From Membranipora membranacea (taxonomy: Eukaryota; Bryozoa; Gymnolaemata; Cheilostomatida; Membraniporidae), in the NCBI GenBank assembly GCA_914767715.1, contig OU612065.1, positions 30,506,001 through 30,566,000 on the forward strand: a stretch of DNA of 60,000 bases, written 5' to 3'. Of this stretch, positions 22,468-34,000 are shown one piece after another; position 1 is the stretch's first letter, and the number at the start of each line of letters is the position of its first letter. Below the pieces are notes generated by a model. The model was not told the origin of the DNA. It was given only the letters and a program-made list of their open reading frames with translations, and made no database searches. Both the position numbers and the translations under genes were made by a program.

Positions 22468-23773
22468 GACATGCCATAACATGCATCACTCTCAAACATC
22501 CATACAGGAGCTCTGCATAGGAAAACACATGTGAATTTATAAGAGATGAGAAAAGGTTTGGATATTTGCAGAAGTTTCAGCGAATCCCAATCCTTGAGAA
22601 ATACGTCAAACTCTAATATCAATTAATGTTGACTTACAAGCCTTTCAATGCAGCCAATTTTTTTATGGATAGCGCCTGCAAGATCATAAACTCATCTAGA
22701 ACAATTTTGTTACCTCTGTGGTAGCGGAGTATCAATGCAAAAGATACACAAGGCGCGGCAGCCTGTTACACAGCTTCCAACATTATCCTCTGCGTTCATA
22801 GAGGGAATTGAGCTCAACATAGAGACACAGCATATACCTAGGCCTATACATTTGCCTAGGAGCCCAACACCTAACTCTACTCTACTGAGTTGAGAGTGTA
22901 GTCATTCAAGTTTTGACACTTTACCTCTGCTAAATTGGCATATTGAAAAGTGAGGACAACACAACGCAATTTTAATTATACATGAACATTTAGTTGGCTG
23001 AATAAAAAGGAATACTCTCTGAAATGTAACATAACACAGTTTTAATAATATAACCTCGCAGCTATAAAATCTGCCATATAGAAATCATGAAATAATGTTG
23101 ACATTTTTAATGAAAAACAAGCCTGATTGAATCACATGTTACATCACATAGTGACACAAAGACATATGAAAGGGGCCAGCAAATGTGCCAAACCTGTTAG
23201 CTAGTTAACTCAATAGCAAACTTTTGCTGTAATTCAATGTGGGTTTGGGTGATCATGGAAATTGCCAAAGTATGCATGACCTAGAACTTATCATGGTTAT
23301 ATTCGTCCGAGTCAACATTACTAGACTAGTGACCAAGACTCTAGCGGGATATGATGATTTAGTGCAATATTTTACTGAGGTATAATGTATAATAGACCAT
23401 ATCCATAATAAGGTTAAAAACACTAAAGCTAACAGGCCTTCTGTAGTTTCTGCAAGTGCAGTGACTGATTGTTTCAGTCCAGTGGGTGGTTGATGATGCC
23501 TCAGCCACTTGACTTGCACAAACTACAGAGAGAAGGCCTGCCACTGCCAGTAGCCAGCTAGACAAGACTACTTTACTGTAAGGCTAGTTACATGGGTGAC
23601 AGGTAAGCAGTACTCACTGCCTGGTACTTAAACATGCCTTTATTTTGCCAATATTGCATGTAAGTACCAGGCTTGAGTATTCGTTGAAATAGGTTGGTTA
23701 GCTTATTATCCATAGATAGATGAAGATGATGGGATATAGTAGTGAGTGATACCTACTGTTAGTCAGTCAGTCT
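22468..23773. other. Upstream region of TP53BP1, no gene seen
   Basis: About 1.3 kb without a convincing coding exon. An inverted repeat at about 23605-23672 pairs GCCTGGTACTTAAACATGCC with GCATGTAAGTACCAGGC. The stretch just above 22467 must hold the TP53BP1 promoter, but I see no clear core element. Confidence 0.5.
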
Positions 23774-23774
23774 G

Positions 23775-24269
23775 GGGGGTCTTTCAATTAGAAACAGCCA
23801 AAATCGCAATCTGATCGTTCACTCACAGTGTGTGAGTGATACCTGCTAGGGGTCTCGCTTTCAGATCGCTCAGTCACTTGATGGAGCTATATACATTCTG
23901 AGTGAGCGATTTGTGAGCGATTTTGGGGGGTCTTTCAATTAGAAAGAGCGATGCATTACTAAAGCAAGTTATCACTATCACATCGCTCAAAATTATCACT
24001 CACTTGGTCTTTCAATTAGACAAAATCGCTCACAAATCGCTCACTCCGAATGTATATAGCTCCATCAAGTGACTGAGCGATCTGAAAGCGAGACCCCTAG
24101 CAGGTATCACTCACACACTGTGAGTGAACGATCAGATTGCGATTTTGGCTGTTTCTAATTGAAAGACCCCCTTGTCTAATTGAAAGACCAAGTGAGTGAT
24201 AATTTTGAGCGATGTGATAGTGATAACTTGCTTTAGTAATGCATCGCTCTTTCTAATTGAAAGACCCCC
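23775..24269. mobile_element. 246-bp MITE interrupted by an inverted copy of itself
   Basis: The outer copy is 23775-23925 plus 24172-24269. It starts GGGGGTCTTTCAATTAGAAA and ends with the complement. Removing the insert and one 3-bp duplicate leaves 246 bp. The segment at 23926-24171 is the same element in reverse orientation, also 246 bp. The four arms read A, B, A', B', explained by nesting. I see about one mismatch between A and A'. No ORF. Confidence 0.92.
23926..24171. mobile_element. Inner nested MITE copy with TTG target duplication
   Basis: Its ends are GGGGGTCTTTC and GAAAGACCCCC, and TTG flanks it on both sides (23923-23925 and 24172-24174) inside the host copy. A 3-bp duplication and G-rich terminal inverted repeats would suit a PIF/Harbinger-type MITE; that family assignment is inference. 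Confidence 0.85.
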
Positions 24270-24496
24270 TAGCCAGTGCAATAATTACAAACCTGTAAAC
24301 TTATTGACAATTCAAAAAGTACAATCTAAGTTCCAGTAAGGAGGATGCTGTCAGGCTTATTCCCAATGCTAACCAAAGGCTGATTTGATTAGTTAACAAA
24401 ATTGCTGGTCAGCAATGCTTGACTACATATCTGTTATTTAGCTTGTCAGGACATGTTTCAAAGTTTTAGTCCGAAGCTAGTTAACTGTTGTTGTCC

Positions 24497-25090
24497 ATTC
24501 TGCGCATGCTCAGCTCTACATGCCCAGTCAGATCACGAGCACTTTGCGCATGTGCACCAATCAATTCAGGTTGGTTATCTTTGCACCGTAGCGACTGAAC
24601 TAATTCAAATGTGCTTGAGTTCCTAAATTATAGTTCTGAACCGGCCCGAACTGGGTAAAAGTGAGCTTCTATACATTCTGCGCACGCTCGCCCAGTCAGA
24701 TCACGAGAGTCAGTATGGTTGTTGTCCATACTGACTCTCGTGATCTGACTGGGCATGTAGATCACTGATAAACTAGGCTTTCATTACCACAAAGCAGGTG
24801 TCGTAAGGCTAAGTATGTATCATGCGCGACTTGAATTTGCGCATGTGCAAGAACAATGAGTTTAGTTTGGGTTCTGATTGCAATTTTGGAAAGAGGAAAT
24901 GGGATACCCCCTGCATAAACTGTCAATCAAAATCAGGTAATAATGACAAGAGAGGATAACTATTGATAACAAATCCGCACGCTTTGGGAAGTATGTCACC
25001 AGAGCAGGTAGCCAATCAGATGGCTTCGGAATTCCGAGGCTCAATTTTGCAGAGATCAGCTCATGCCCAGAGCTGAGCATGCGCAGAATG
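24497..25090. mobile_element. 594-bp non-coding element with 21-bp inverted ends
   Basis: The left end ATTCTGCGCATGCTCAGCTCT (24497-24517) is complemented by 25069-25089. Both sides are flanked by GTTGTTGTCC (24487-24496 and 25091-25100), a 10-bp possible target duplication. Inside is a strong hairpin at 24690-24754 with 29-bp arms. The part at 24544-24612 recurs inverted at 34719-34788. No transposase ORF. Confidence 0.7.
24690..24754. repeat. Perfect 29-bp-arm hairpin
   Basis: The arm begins GCCCAGTCAGATCACGAGAG, is followed by a 7-base loop (TTGTTGT) and then its exact complement. GTTGTTGTCC, which also flanks the surrounding element, spans the loop. Confidence 0.9.
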
Positions 25091-25963
25091 GTTGTTGTCC
25101 AAATAAAACATATTATGAGGTTTTGTATGCTAAAAGACTTCAGGACTATATTCAAATTGGCGGGAAAATTTAATAGCCTCTCAATTGGAGCAAGATTATC
25201 TCCCCGCTGACAAGGTGAACACAACTCTAAAATAAAGGTCATGCTTTTTTCAGATTTTGCCTCATATTCATAAAAAATGGGGAATTACTGTCAGTGTCGT
25301 CTAATTGTATGACTACAAATGAACATTTTGATTTGTAATATATGGAACACAATAACCAGCATGCTGTTCAGTGTTCTTAGTGATTCTTTATTGTTTATCT
25401 TCTAACACCTCTAAAACACACCAGTACAATTCCCCTGCTAAGTCCTAACCTTCCCCTAAGTCCACTCTTTTCAGGCGTCTCAGATTATTCTTTTACTTTC
25501 ACTTATCTTATCCCTAGAACCTCAAAATCACAACATAACACTTCTTGTCATGAAATCATCTGTTATCCTGACAGTTTACCAAAGACAGCCAATGGAGTAC
25601 GCCATGTGACGAACTAACATGAAAGCAGGCAATAAAGGAAGTAGACAACTGTTCCCAATGTTGTCAACATGAATTATCCTGTGAAGTCTACAAATCATCT
25701 ACCACTCATGTCACAGCTCATGTTATGATCTAAACACACTGACAGCGGTTGGAACCCTTAGTAAGTTGTAATATACACATCAATATTCTGAGGATCAGCT
25801 GAGGCTTTTATGTAAGTAATGTGGCCGCTGATCTAACTGTTTAGGATCAGCTGTTGCTGCTGTAGGCATAAATGTCAACAATGGTGACGATTCGCAAAAC
25901 ACTGAGTTTACTACTGCGAGGTGTGATTTGATTTACAAGGTCTCACTGGCTCTCCTCCATAGA

Positions 25964-26092
25964 TATTCTGTAGTCAATACAAGACCAGTGATTGAGTGCC
26001 CATGTGGTCGAGGCCTTCTCTCCGTGAAAAGGCCTCGACCACATGGGTACTCGACCATTGGTCTTGCATCAACTACAGAATAACTGTGCTCT
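25964..26092. mobile_element. Palindromic MITE-like element, about 129 bp
   Basis: The outer arms TTCTGTAGT and ACTACAGAA and the inner arms CCCATGTGGTCGAGGCCTT and AAGGCCTCGACCACATGGG form a nearly complete palindrome. The segment is non-coding. Confidence 0.8.
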
Positions 26093-26275
26093 CCTCATTT
26101 TAAGACTTCAAACTGACTATAACTTTTTGGAAAGTGAAGTTACTGCTCTGTGACAAACTGAAATTCCAGGTTCGTCAACGTCCATGTAGATCAAACACTA
26201 ATCAAATTATTAACTATCATAATTGCGCTACACTTTATGTTAATTATATATTTTGATTTACCACTACTGGCCACA

Positions 26276-26349
26276 GCCAGCCCTTAAAAGCGTTCGGGGT
26301 GGCGATTGTTAACAACCGACTACGGCCCCGAACGCGTTTAAGGGCTGGC
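26276..26349. repeat. Hairpin, 24-bp arms
   Basis: GCCAGCCCTTAAAAGCGTTCGGGG is mirrored by CCCCGAACGCGTTTAAGGGCTGGC with a loop of about 26 bases (written here in separate arms, each with one mismatch). It sits between the end of the ROCO-caspase gene and TP53BP1. Confidence 0.85.
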
Positions 26350-26405
26350 AGTGCTACCTGCCACCATGCTATTCTCAATAACAATATACTCTCTAAATGA
26401 GTGAT

Positions 26406-26411
26406 TTTATT
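26406..26411 (-). terminator. Possible poly(A) signal of the ROCO-caspase gene
   Basis: AATAAA on the minus strand about 470 bases after the caspase stop codon. It is the nearest exact hexamer I noticed, and the assignment is inference. Confidence 0.3.
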
Positions 26412-26878
26412 GTTATAAATAAAATTTCTCAGAAAAAATAATCAATATGATTTGATCTATAGGAGGGTTCCAAAAGGGCCACAAGCAAAATCTCCACTTC
26501 GACCAGATAAGGTAAAATGTTAGATTGTGGGCGACCAAAATAAATGGAATACAAAATGAACCGAGTCACTAAAACTATCAACATTTATATATATATGGCA
26601 ATATAAAGCTGTTGATAATACATAGTCAATTGTCTAGGTCTAGTAGCAACAATGCTGCCTTGCATTATCTGTGTCTGGGCTATGTAGCTTATGATGTACT
26701 TTGGGATAGATGTTAAATTACCAAAAAATATAACATTACATTATTATATGGACAAACGTGAGGATCAACGACAAAATTAAATTTGTGAATGTCACTAAGG
26801 CATCATTATCATTGTCTGTAGTTCTACTCACATTCTTCGGGAAACATCTAATGATTACTGTGTGAATAGCCAGGTGAT

Positions 26879-28075
26879 CTACAAAACACCCAATTTCTTG
26901 AGAAGACTGAGCTTGGATGGCTTATTCTGACTCTGCTGAGTATCAGGCACAGGTCCGCCTGGAGGTAGTACCAAACTCTTCTGAAGTGTGCTTCTTAGTT
27001 CTGGTGTCTGATTGTACTGATCTTGTTCGTTCTTCTTTAAGTCTATATTAGCATTAGTCACCATCTCCTCTATAGTAGTCTTACCATCTGCTTTAGCTAT
27101 CTGTCTCGCGATAGCTCCAGTGAACACTCCTCTGACAGAAAACCCTCCATGTACTGTAGACATGAGTAACAAGGTATGAGGCCTCTTCAGTATAATGTGT
27201 TTATGGTCGCTTGCTGTTGAGCCTTTAGCGTCTGTGTGACTGCTGCTAGTAGAGGATGCCCCAGTGGTGGCTTCATGATCAACTTGACAGGCCTGAATTA
27301 TCACTATCTGGAAATAAAAAAGACAGTGAACCATGAACAGCTGGTAACAATTGAGGCCATAGGCTATATATATGCGTGGATGTTTGAGATGACAGTCAAA
27401 TTTTTTCTATGTTGGAATAGAGCAGATATGGAAAATTTGGTTAACCTCCCCCTCCTGGAATAGGGGACCCGCACCTCTCACCGGGAGGCAAATAACTCAG
27501 CTAAAAGTTTCTCATATAATATTCAAATAAGACATTTATTGTCTCTTTGATATCCTGAACATACTCGGTTGGTATCAATTGAAGGATGAGTAGCCCCCTG
27601 GACTAATAAGAAATTTAAACATGCTCAGAGCTTATGAGTAAACTAACCAATGGTATGTGATCAGGTAGTTTGTTCTGAAGTTCTGAGAAGATGTCAGAAA
27701 TAAATGCCTGCGTGCCGTCACTTCCTGCCAACATCCCGGCTGTGCCATGTGACATGATTGAGATGACAAGAAGGGAGAGACCACGAGATAGAAATTCATC
27801 TATCTGAGTTTTCATGGTATCGAACAGATCTATAGCACGTGACCACTCTGTCTTGTTAGTCTCAATACCAGCTGTAGTTAGGGCATCCTCCATAGAGTAG
27901 GCCTCTTCCAAAGCGTTTTCTCTATTATCCTTGTTGAAGAGTACGAGCCCACATCGTTTCACTCTAGTTTGTATATAAGGTATGATGTACTGATCGCTGT
28001 GATCACATAACAATGTGATGTCGTTCGTATCCAGTGGATATTTCTCAGTTAACAGGTTCAGTATTTGTGACTTAT
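26879..28075 (-). other. Caspase p20/p10 domain exons of the fusion
   Basis: Exon 28075-27648 encodes KRCGLVLFNKDNRENALEEA, MEDALTTAGIE, then LLVISIMSHGTAGML (catalytic His) and ends PDHIPL. Exon 27307-26879 starts IVIIQACQVDHEATTG (catalytic Cys, TGT at 27289-27287), followed by a linker and a p10-like part (LLLMSTVHGGFSVRGVFTGAI, TPELRSTLQKSLVLPPG) to the stop. His and Cys are about 41 residues apart, as in animal caspases. QACQV replaces the usual QACRG. SVRG keeps an Arg where p10 supplies one to the S1 pocket. Confidence 0.9.
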
Positions 28076-31000
28076 CTGTGCAAAATGAAAATCATAATGC
28101 AATAGTATCTCGGAGCAAATTTTTATTTTTATTGAGTACTTGGTGCTGCAGTGTTTCATATATCTTTAAAGGACAATTATAAATTGTATTGTAATTCTCC
28201 TACAGATGGACGTTGAATGCTTGTCAAACAAGAAAACTGATTTTACGGCATTCATTATCCTCTTATCAAACAACTTAATAAATGATCACTCAATTTTAAA
28301 CTCACCTGACAATGCACCGAGATTAGATACATAGTGCTGGATATCGTCATATCCCCGATCACTGCTGGTCAAACCTGCAACATTAAACGAATTTCTTTCT
28401 ATGAGAAGTGTTGAAACCAATTTCAAGCTATGGAGAATATTTCTTAAGGATTGCCCTACTTTCATGCTTAAAAACCTGTGCCGTTTGCGTTAAACTTGGA
28501 ATTCGGATCACAAATCAATGATCAACATCTTATTTCTGAATTTTTCCACATTGTAGGCATCGACTACAGCTTATCTGACTTACATGGATACATGAGTGGT
28601 CGTGGAACTGATTGATTTTCTGTACTGCTTGTCTCATGTTGACAGAAACCTCTTTCTTTTCCTGAGTATCCTTGATCACTCTCTAGTAAAGCTGGCTGGT
28701 CCAGCCATGCAGGATCAACATCGTTAGTCGGATCCGATGAGTTGATGAGTAGGCAGTGTGCACAGTAGAACACAGTTTCATAACGGACGCCTTTCCAAAC
28801 AGATTTGAGGTCAGAAATGAGTTTCCTTAGTGTGTCCATTTGCTCCTTCCATGCCTGGCAGATGAGTTTGGCAGGAGTGAGAACAGTTAGTGACACACAT
28901 TTTGCAAAGGCTTCGTGAACAAGGTATTTGAACATTCCATCGCCTGAGATGATTGCCCCGTTTTTACCAGCCTCTGCATGATTGGTCAGGTTTACATTGA
29001 TGTCCAGAAAGGCTGCTGTGGTCAGTGAGTAGACGTAGCTGGGAACAGGGAGACCACGCAGAAACAGATCTACCTTTAGTGGGATGAGATGGGTGTAAAC
29101 TTTGGGAACTGAGATTTGCCTGGTAGCAAAATAAGGGATGATGCATTTATCTGTAAACTTGTGTATGAGGTGGAAGGTTCTTAAAAGTTCTATCCCAGTG
29201 TCAGTGGGAAGCTCCGACTCTTGTTCTAGTATATTATGGAGCAGAGCGGCTTCCATAACTCCTGTTGATTGAAACTGGTGGACCATTTTCTTGTATTTGC
29301 TCTGCTCTAGTGGCTTGCCATCCCACAAGTATGGTGTGAACTCAGCGAGTCGCTTTTCCCAGGCTAAATCTTGGGTGTGATTATACAGGGTCTCAATGAG
29401 AGCGGTGAGAACTTCAGGACGATGAAAGATGAAAGAGGAGAGACTTGCAATATTTTTGAACCACATGATCCTTCCCGCATCATGAAGGTACTGAAGAGCG
29501 ACATGATCAGTGTCATCAGGAAACAGCTCATCTATTTCTGCTAGTGTGAAGAAAGGTTTGTTGCGGTCACTAGTAATTCTGTGAAGAATTTGATACCATC
29601 TTGCTGGTATTTCTGTGATGAGCTTTGACCCAGCAGCATCTAGGACCTGTTTGAGTTCATGAATATCCGATGGGCTGGAGGTCTTTGAGGACAAAATAAT
29701 ATTTTTAACTCTTAACAGTGGCTCTGTTGTGTTTGCAAAGCTCATCATGGTAAATAACGGACTTGTCGTTCTAGCTACCTTATTCTCTTCATTGATGATG
29801 CTCATACGAAGCCTTTCAGTCATATCTACCAGCTGTTGTTTCCTTCTATTACAGCATTCATCTGTAACCTTGTCACAATGCGTGAGTACAACTACGGGTC
29901 TACCAAGTCTCGGGCATGAGATAAATAATTGAGACAACCAGTTCATACAGAGCTCTTCACAGGCAGCCTCCTCTCCATTCTGTTCAGCCAGTCTGTCAAA
30001 GTCCGCAATATCTATAACAAGCAGCGGCACAGATTGGGATTTGAAGCTCAACTGGTATGAGAAGTGGTAGATTTTGTGACCACCAAAGTCCGAAAATACC
30101 AGTTTAGAAGTGTCACCGACTTGAGCCTCGCACACTTTGAATACTTTTGTTGCCTCATCCAGCTTTCCTTCAGCAGAACTTCGTTCTGTTAATACTCTTT
30201 TGTTCTGTTGGGCACTGAGAACTAAACTTGTTTTTCCTGCATTACTGTTCCCTATAACAGTGACAGGAATGAGCCGTTGGTTGCGCCCTCTCTCTATATG
30301 TAAATCATAGAAGTACTTTCTCACAGCATTGAGTCCCTGCCCACAGACAGCTTGGGGTGGTGATGTAAGAGAATCACAACCATAACAGAAAACTCTCCGC
30401 AATGAAGAAATGTTGAACACTTTTTCTGGAATCGTAGTAAGTAATTCATTGTTGCTGATATCCAGTGAGGTGAGGCTAGTCAGCTGACCTATACTCTCAG
30501 GTATGGTAGTAAGTGATCTGTTGCGGCTGATAGTCAGGGAGGTGAGGTTAGTCAGCTGACCTATACTCTCAGGTAAGGTAGTAAGTGAGTTATTCTTGCT
30601 GATATTCAGTGAAGTGAGGCTAGTCAGCTGACCTATACTCTCAGGTATGGTAGTAAGTGATCTGTTGCGGCTGATAGTCAGGGAGGTGAGGTTAGTCAGC
30701 TGACCTATACTCTCAGGTAAGGTAGTAAGTGAGTTACTCTTGCTGATATTCAGTGAAGTGAGGTTAGTCAGCTGACCTATACTCTCAGGTAAGGAAGTAA
30801 ATGAATCATCGCTGATATACAGTGATGTGAGGTTAGTCAGCTGACCTATACTCTCAGGTATGGTAGTAAGTGACTCATTGCTGCTGATATCCAGTGAGGT
30901 GAGGCTAGTCAGCTGACCTATACACTCAGGTATGGTAGTAAGTGAGGAGTTGTATTCGATCTCCAGCGATGTGAGGTTAGTCAGCTGACCTATACTCTCA

Positions 31001-34000
31001 GGTATGGTAGTAAGTGAGAAGTTGTCTCTGATATCCAGTGAGGTGAGGTTAGTCAGCTGACCTATACTCTCAGGTATGGTAGTAAGTGAGAAGTTGTCTC
31101 TGATATCCAGTGAGGTGAGGTTAGTCAGCTGACCTATACTCTCAGGTATGGTAGTAAGTGACTCATTGCCGCTGATAGTCAGTGAGGTGAGGCTAGTCAG
31201 CTGACCTATACTCTCAGGTATGGTAGTAAGTGATATGTTGCCGCTGATAGTCAGTGAGGTGAGGTTAGTCAGCTGACCTATACTCTCAGGTATGGTAGTA
31301 AGTGATATGTTGCCGCTGATATCCAGTGAGGTGAGGCTAGTCAGCTGACCTATACTCTCGGGTATGGTAGTAAGTGACTCAATGTTGCTGATAGTCAGTG
31401 AGGTGAGGTTAGTCAGCTGACCTATACTCTCAGGTATGGTAGTAAGTGATATGTTGCCGCTGATATCCAGTGAGGTGAGGCTAGTCAGCTGACCTATACT
31501 CTCGGGTATGGTAGTAAGTGACTCAATGTTGCTGATAGTCAGTGAGGTGAGGCTAGTCAGCTGACCTATACTCTCAGGTATGGTAGTAAGTGATCTGTTG
31601 GCGCTGATAGTCAGGGAGGTGAGGTTAGTCAGCTGACCTATACTCTCAGGTAAGGTAGTAAGTGAGTTATTCTTGCTGATATTCAGTGAAGTGAGGCTAG
31701 TCAGCTGACCTATACTCTCAGGTATGGTAGTAAGTGATCTGTTGGCGCTGATAGTCAGGGAGGTGAGGTTAGTCAGCTGACCTATACTCTCAGGTATGGT
31801 AGAAAGTGACTCATTGTCGCTGATATTCAGTGATGTGAGGCTAGTCAGCTGACCTATATTCTCAGGTAAGGTAGTAAGTGTGTAACTGTAGCTGATATCC
31901 AGTGATGTGAGGTTAGTCAGCTGAAATATACTCTCAGGTATGGTAGTAAGTGATCTGTTGGCGCTGATAGTCAGGGAGGTGAGGTTAGTCAGCTGACCTA
32001 TACTCTCAGGTAAGGTAGTAAGTGAGTTATTCTTGCTGATATTCAGTGAAGTGAGGCTAGTCAGCTGACCTATACTCTCAGGTATGGTAGTAAGTGAGGA
32101 GTTGTATCCGATCTCCAGTGATGTGAGGTTAGTCAGCTGACCTATACACTCAGGTATGGTAGTAAGTGATCTGTTGCCGCTGATAGTCAGGGAGGTGAGG
32201 TTAGTCAGCTGACCTATACTCTCAGGTATGGTAGTAAGTAAGGGGTTGTCTCTGATCTCCAGTGATGTGAGGTTAGTCAGCTGACCTATACTCTCGGGTA
32301 TGGTAGTAAGTGAGAAGTTGTCTCTGATATCCAGTGAGGTGAGGTTAGTCAGCTGACCTATACTCTCAGGTATGGTAGTAAGTGATCTGTTGCTGCTGAT
32401 ATCCAGTGAGGTGAGGCTAGTCAGCTGACCTATACTCTCAGGTATGGTAGTAAGTGAGAAGTTGTCTCTGATATCCAGTGAGGTGAGGTTAGTCAGCTGA
32501 CCTATACTCTCAGGTATGGTAGTAAGTGAGAAGTTGTCTCTGATATCCAGTGAGGTGAGGTTAGTCAGCTGACCTATACTCTCAGGTATGGTAGTAAGTG
32601 ACTCATTGCCGCTGATAGTCAGTGAGGTGAGGCTAGTCAGCTGACCTATACTCTCAGGTATGGTAGTAAGTGATATGTTGCCGCTGATAGTCAGTGAGGT
32701 GAGGTTAGTCAGCTGACCTATACTCTCAGGTATGGTAGTAAGTGGTCTGTTGCCGCTGATAATCAGTGAGGTGAGGTTAGTCAGCTGACCTATACTCTCA
32801 GGTATGGTAGAAGGTGACTCAATGTCGCTGATATTCAGTGATGTGAACCTAAGCAGCTTAACTGTATTCTCAGGTAAGGTAGTAATACTGTAACTGTAGC
32901 TGATTTCCAGTGAGGTGAGGCTAGTCAGCTGACCTATACTCTCAGGTATGGTAGTAAGTGAATAGTTGTCTCTGATATCCAGTGAGGTGAGGTTAGTCAG
33001 CTGACCTATACTCTCAGGTATGGTAGTAAGTGACTCATTGCCGCTGATAGTCAGGGAGGTGAGGCTAGTCAGCTGACCTATACTCTCAGGTATGGTAGTA
33101 AGTGATCTGTTGCCGCTGATAGTCAGTGAGGTGAGGTTAGTCAGCTGACCTATACTCTCAGGTATGGTAGTAAGTGATCTGTTGCCGCTGATAGTCAGTG
33201 AGGTGAGGTTAGTCAGCTGACCTATACTCTCAGGTATGGTAGAAAGTGACTCATTGTCGCTGATATTCAGTGATGTGAGGCTAGTCAGCTGACCTATATT
33301 CTCAGGTAAGGTAGTAAGTGTGTAACTGTAGCTGATATCCAGTGAGGTGAGGTTAGTCAGCTGACCTAAACTCTCAGGTATGGCAGTAAGTGACTCATTG
33401 CCTCTGATAACCATAGTGGAGAGAGTTGACAATGTAGGGTTGATTCTGTAAAAACGATCATATATTAGTTATCTAGCCATTTGGAATATTTTCACTTTAG
33501 TTAGAGTCAGCCAGTGGTGTATTCTTAGGTAGGGCCAGTTTATCGAAAACTTTCTGGAGGAGGTCCCATATACCCCCACCCCCAGCAGGAAAAGCGCTCC
33601 AGCGCTGCTTCTGCACCCACCACACCTGGTTAACAAACTGTATGTCTTTATCCCAAGACCATTTGCTACCGTCAAAAAAGTCAGTAATGATTTATGACGC
33701 TAAACAAACGGCAGGATAGTCAAGAGCTTAAAAATCGAACACTTTTTCCTGCTCAGATCCTTCACTCATTCAAACCACTTGAGTAATGACCAGTGAAGAG
33801 TTAAAGATATTTGAAGATAAAACACCAACAATTGGTATTGAAAACAAATACCAAATCAAAAAACGTATAAAATGACATACATACCTCTGTAACTGCTCAG
33901 GGTGAGACATATCTTCTACCCTTAGCCATTTCAGATTTGGTGCTATGGTGTCCATATGAGGTGGGATATCTCCTCTAATACACATGTGTGTTATATCCAC

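Noticed and set aside
30430-33400. CRISPR-like regular repeat array
   Set aside because: The 69-bp periodicity stays in one reading frame and encodes leucine-rich repeats inside an uninterrupted 4.86-kb exon; there are no unique spacers.
28564-33432. Stand-alone ROCO protein ending at the TAG at 28564
   Set aside because: A strong GTAAGT donor precedes that stop and joins in phase to downstream exons. The apparent start near 33432 is a TTG inside an exon whose acceptor is at 33445 and which is preceded by two more coding exons.
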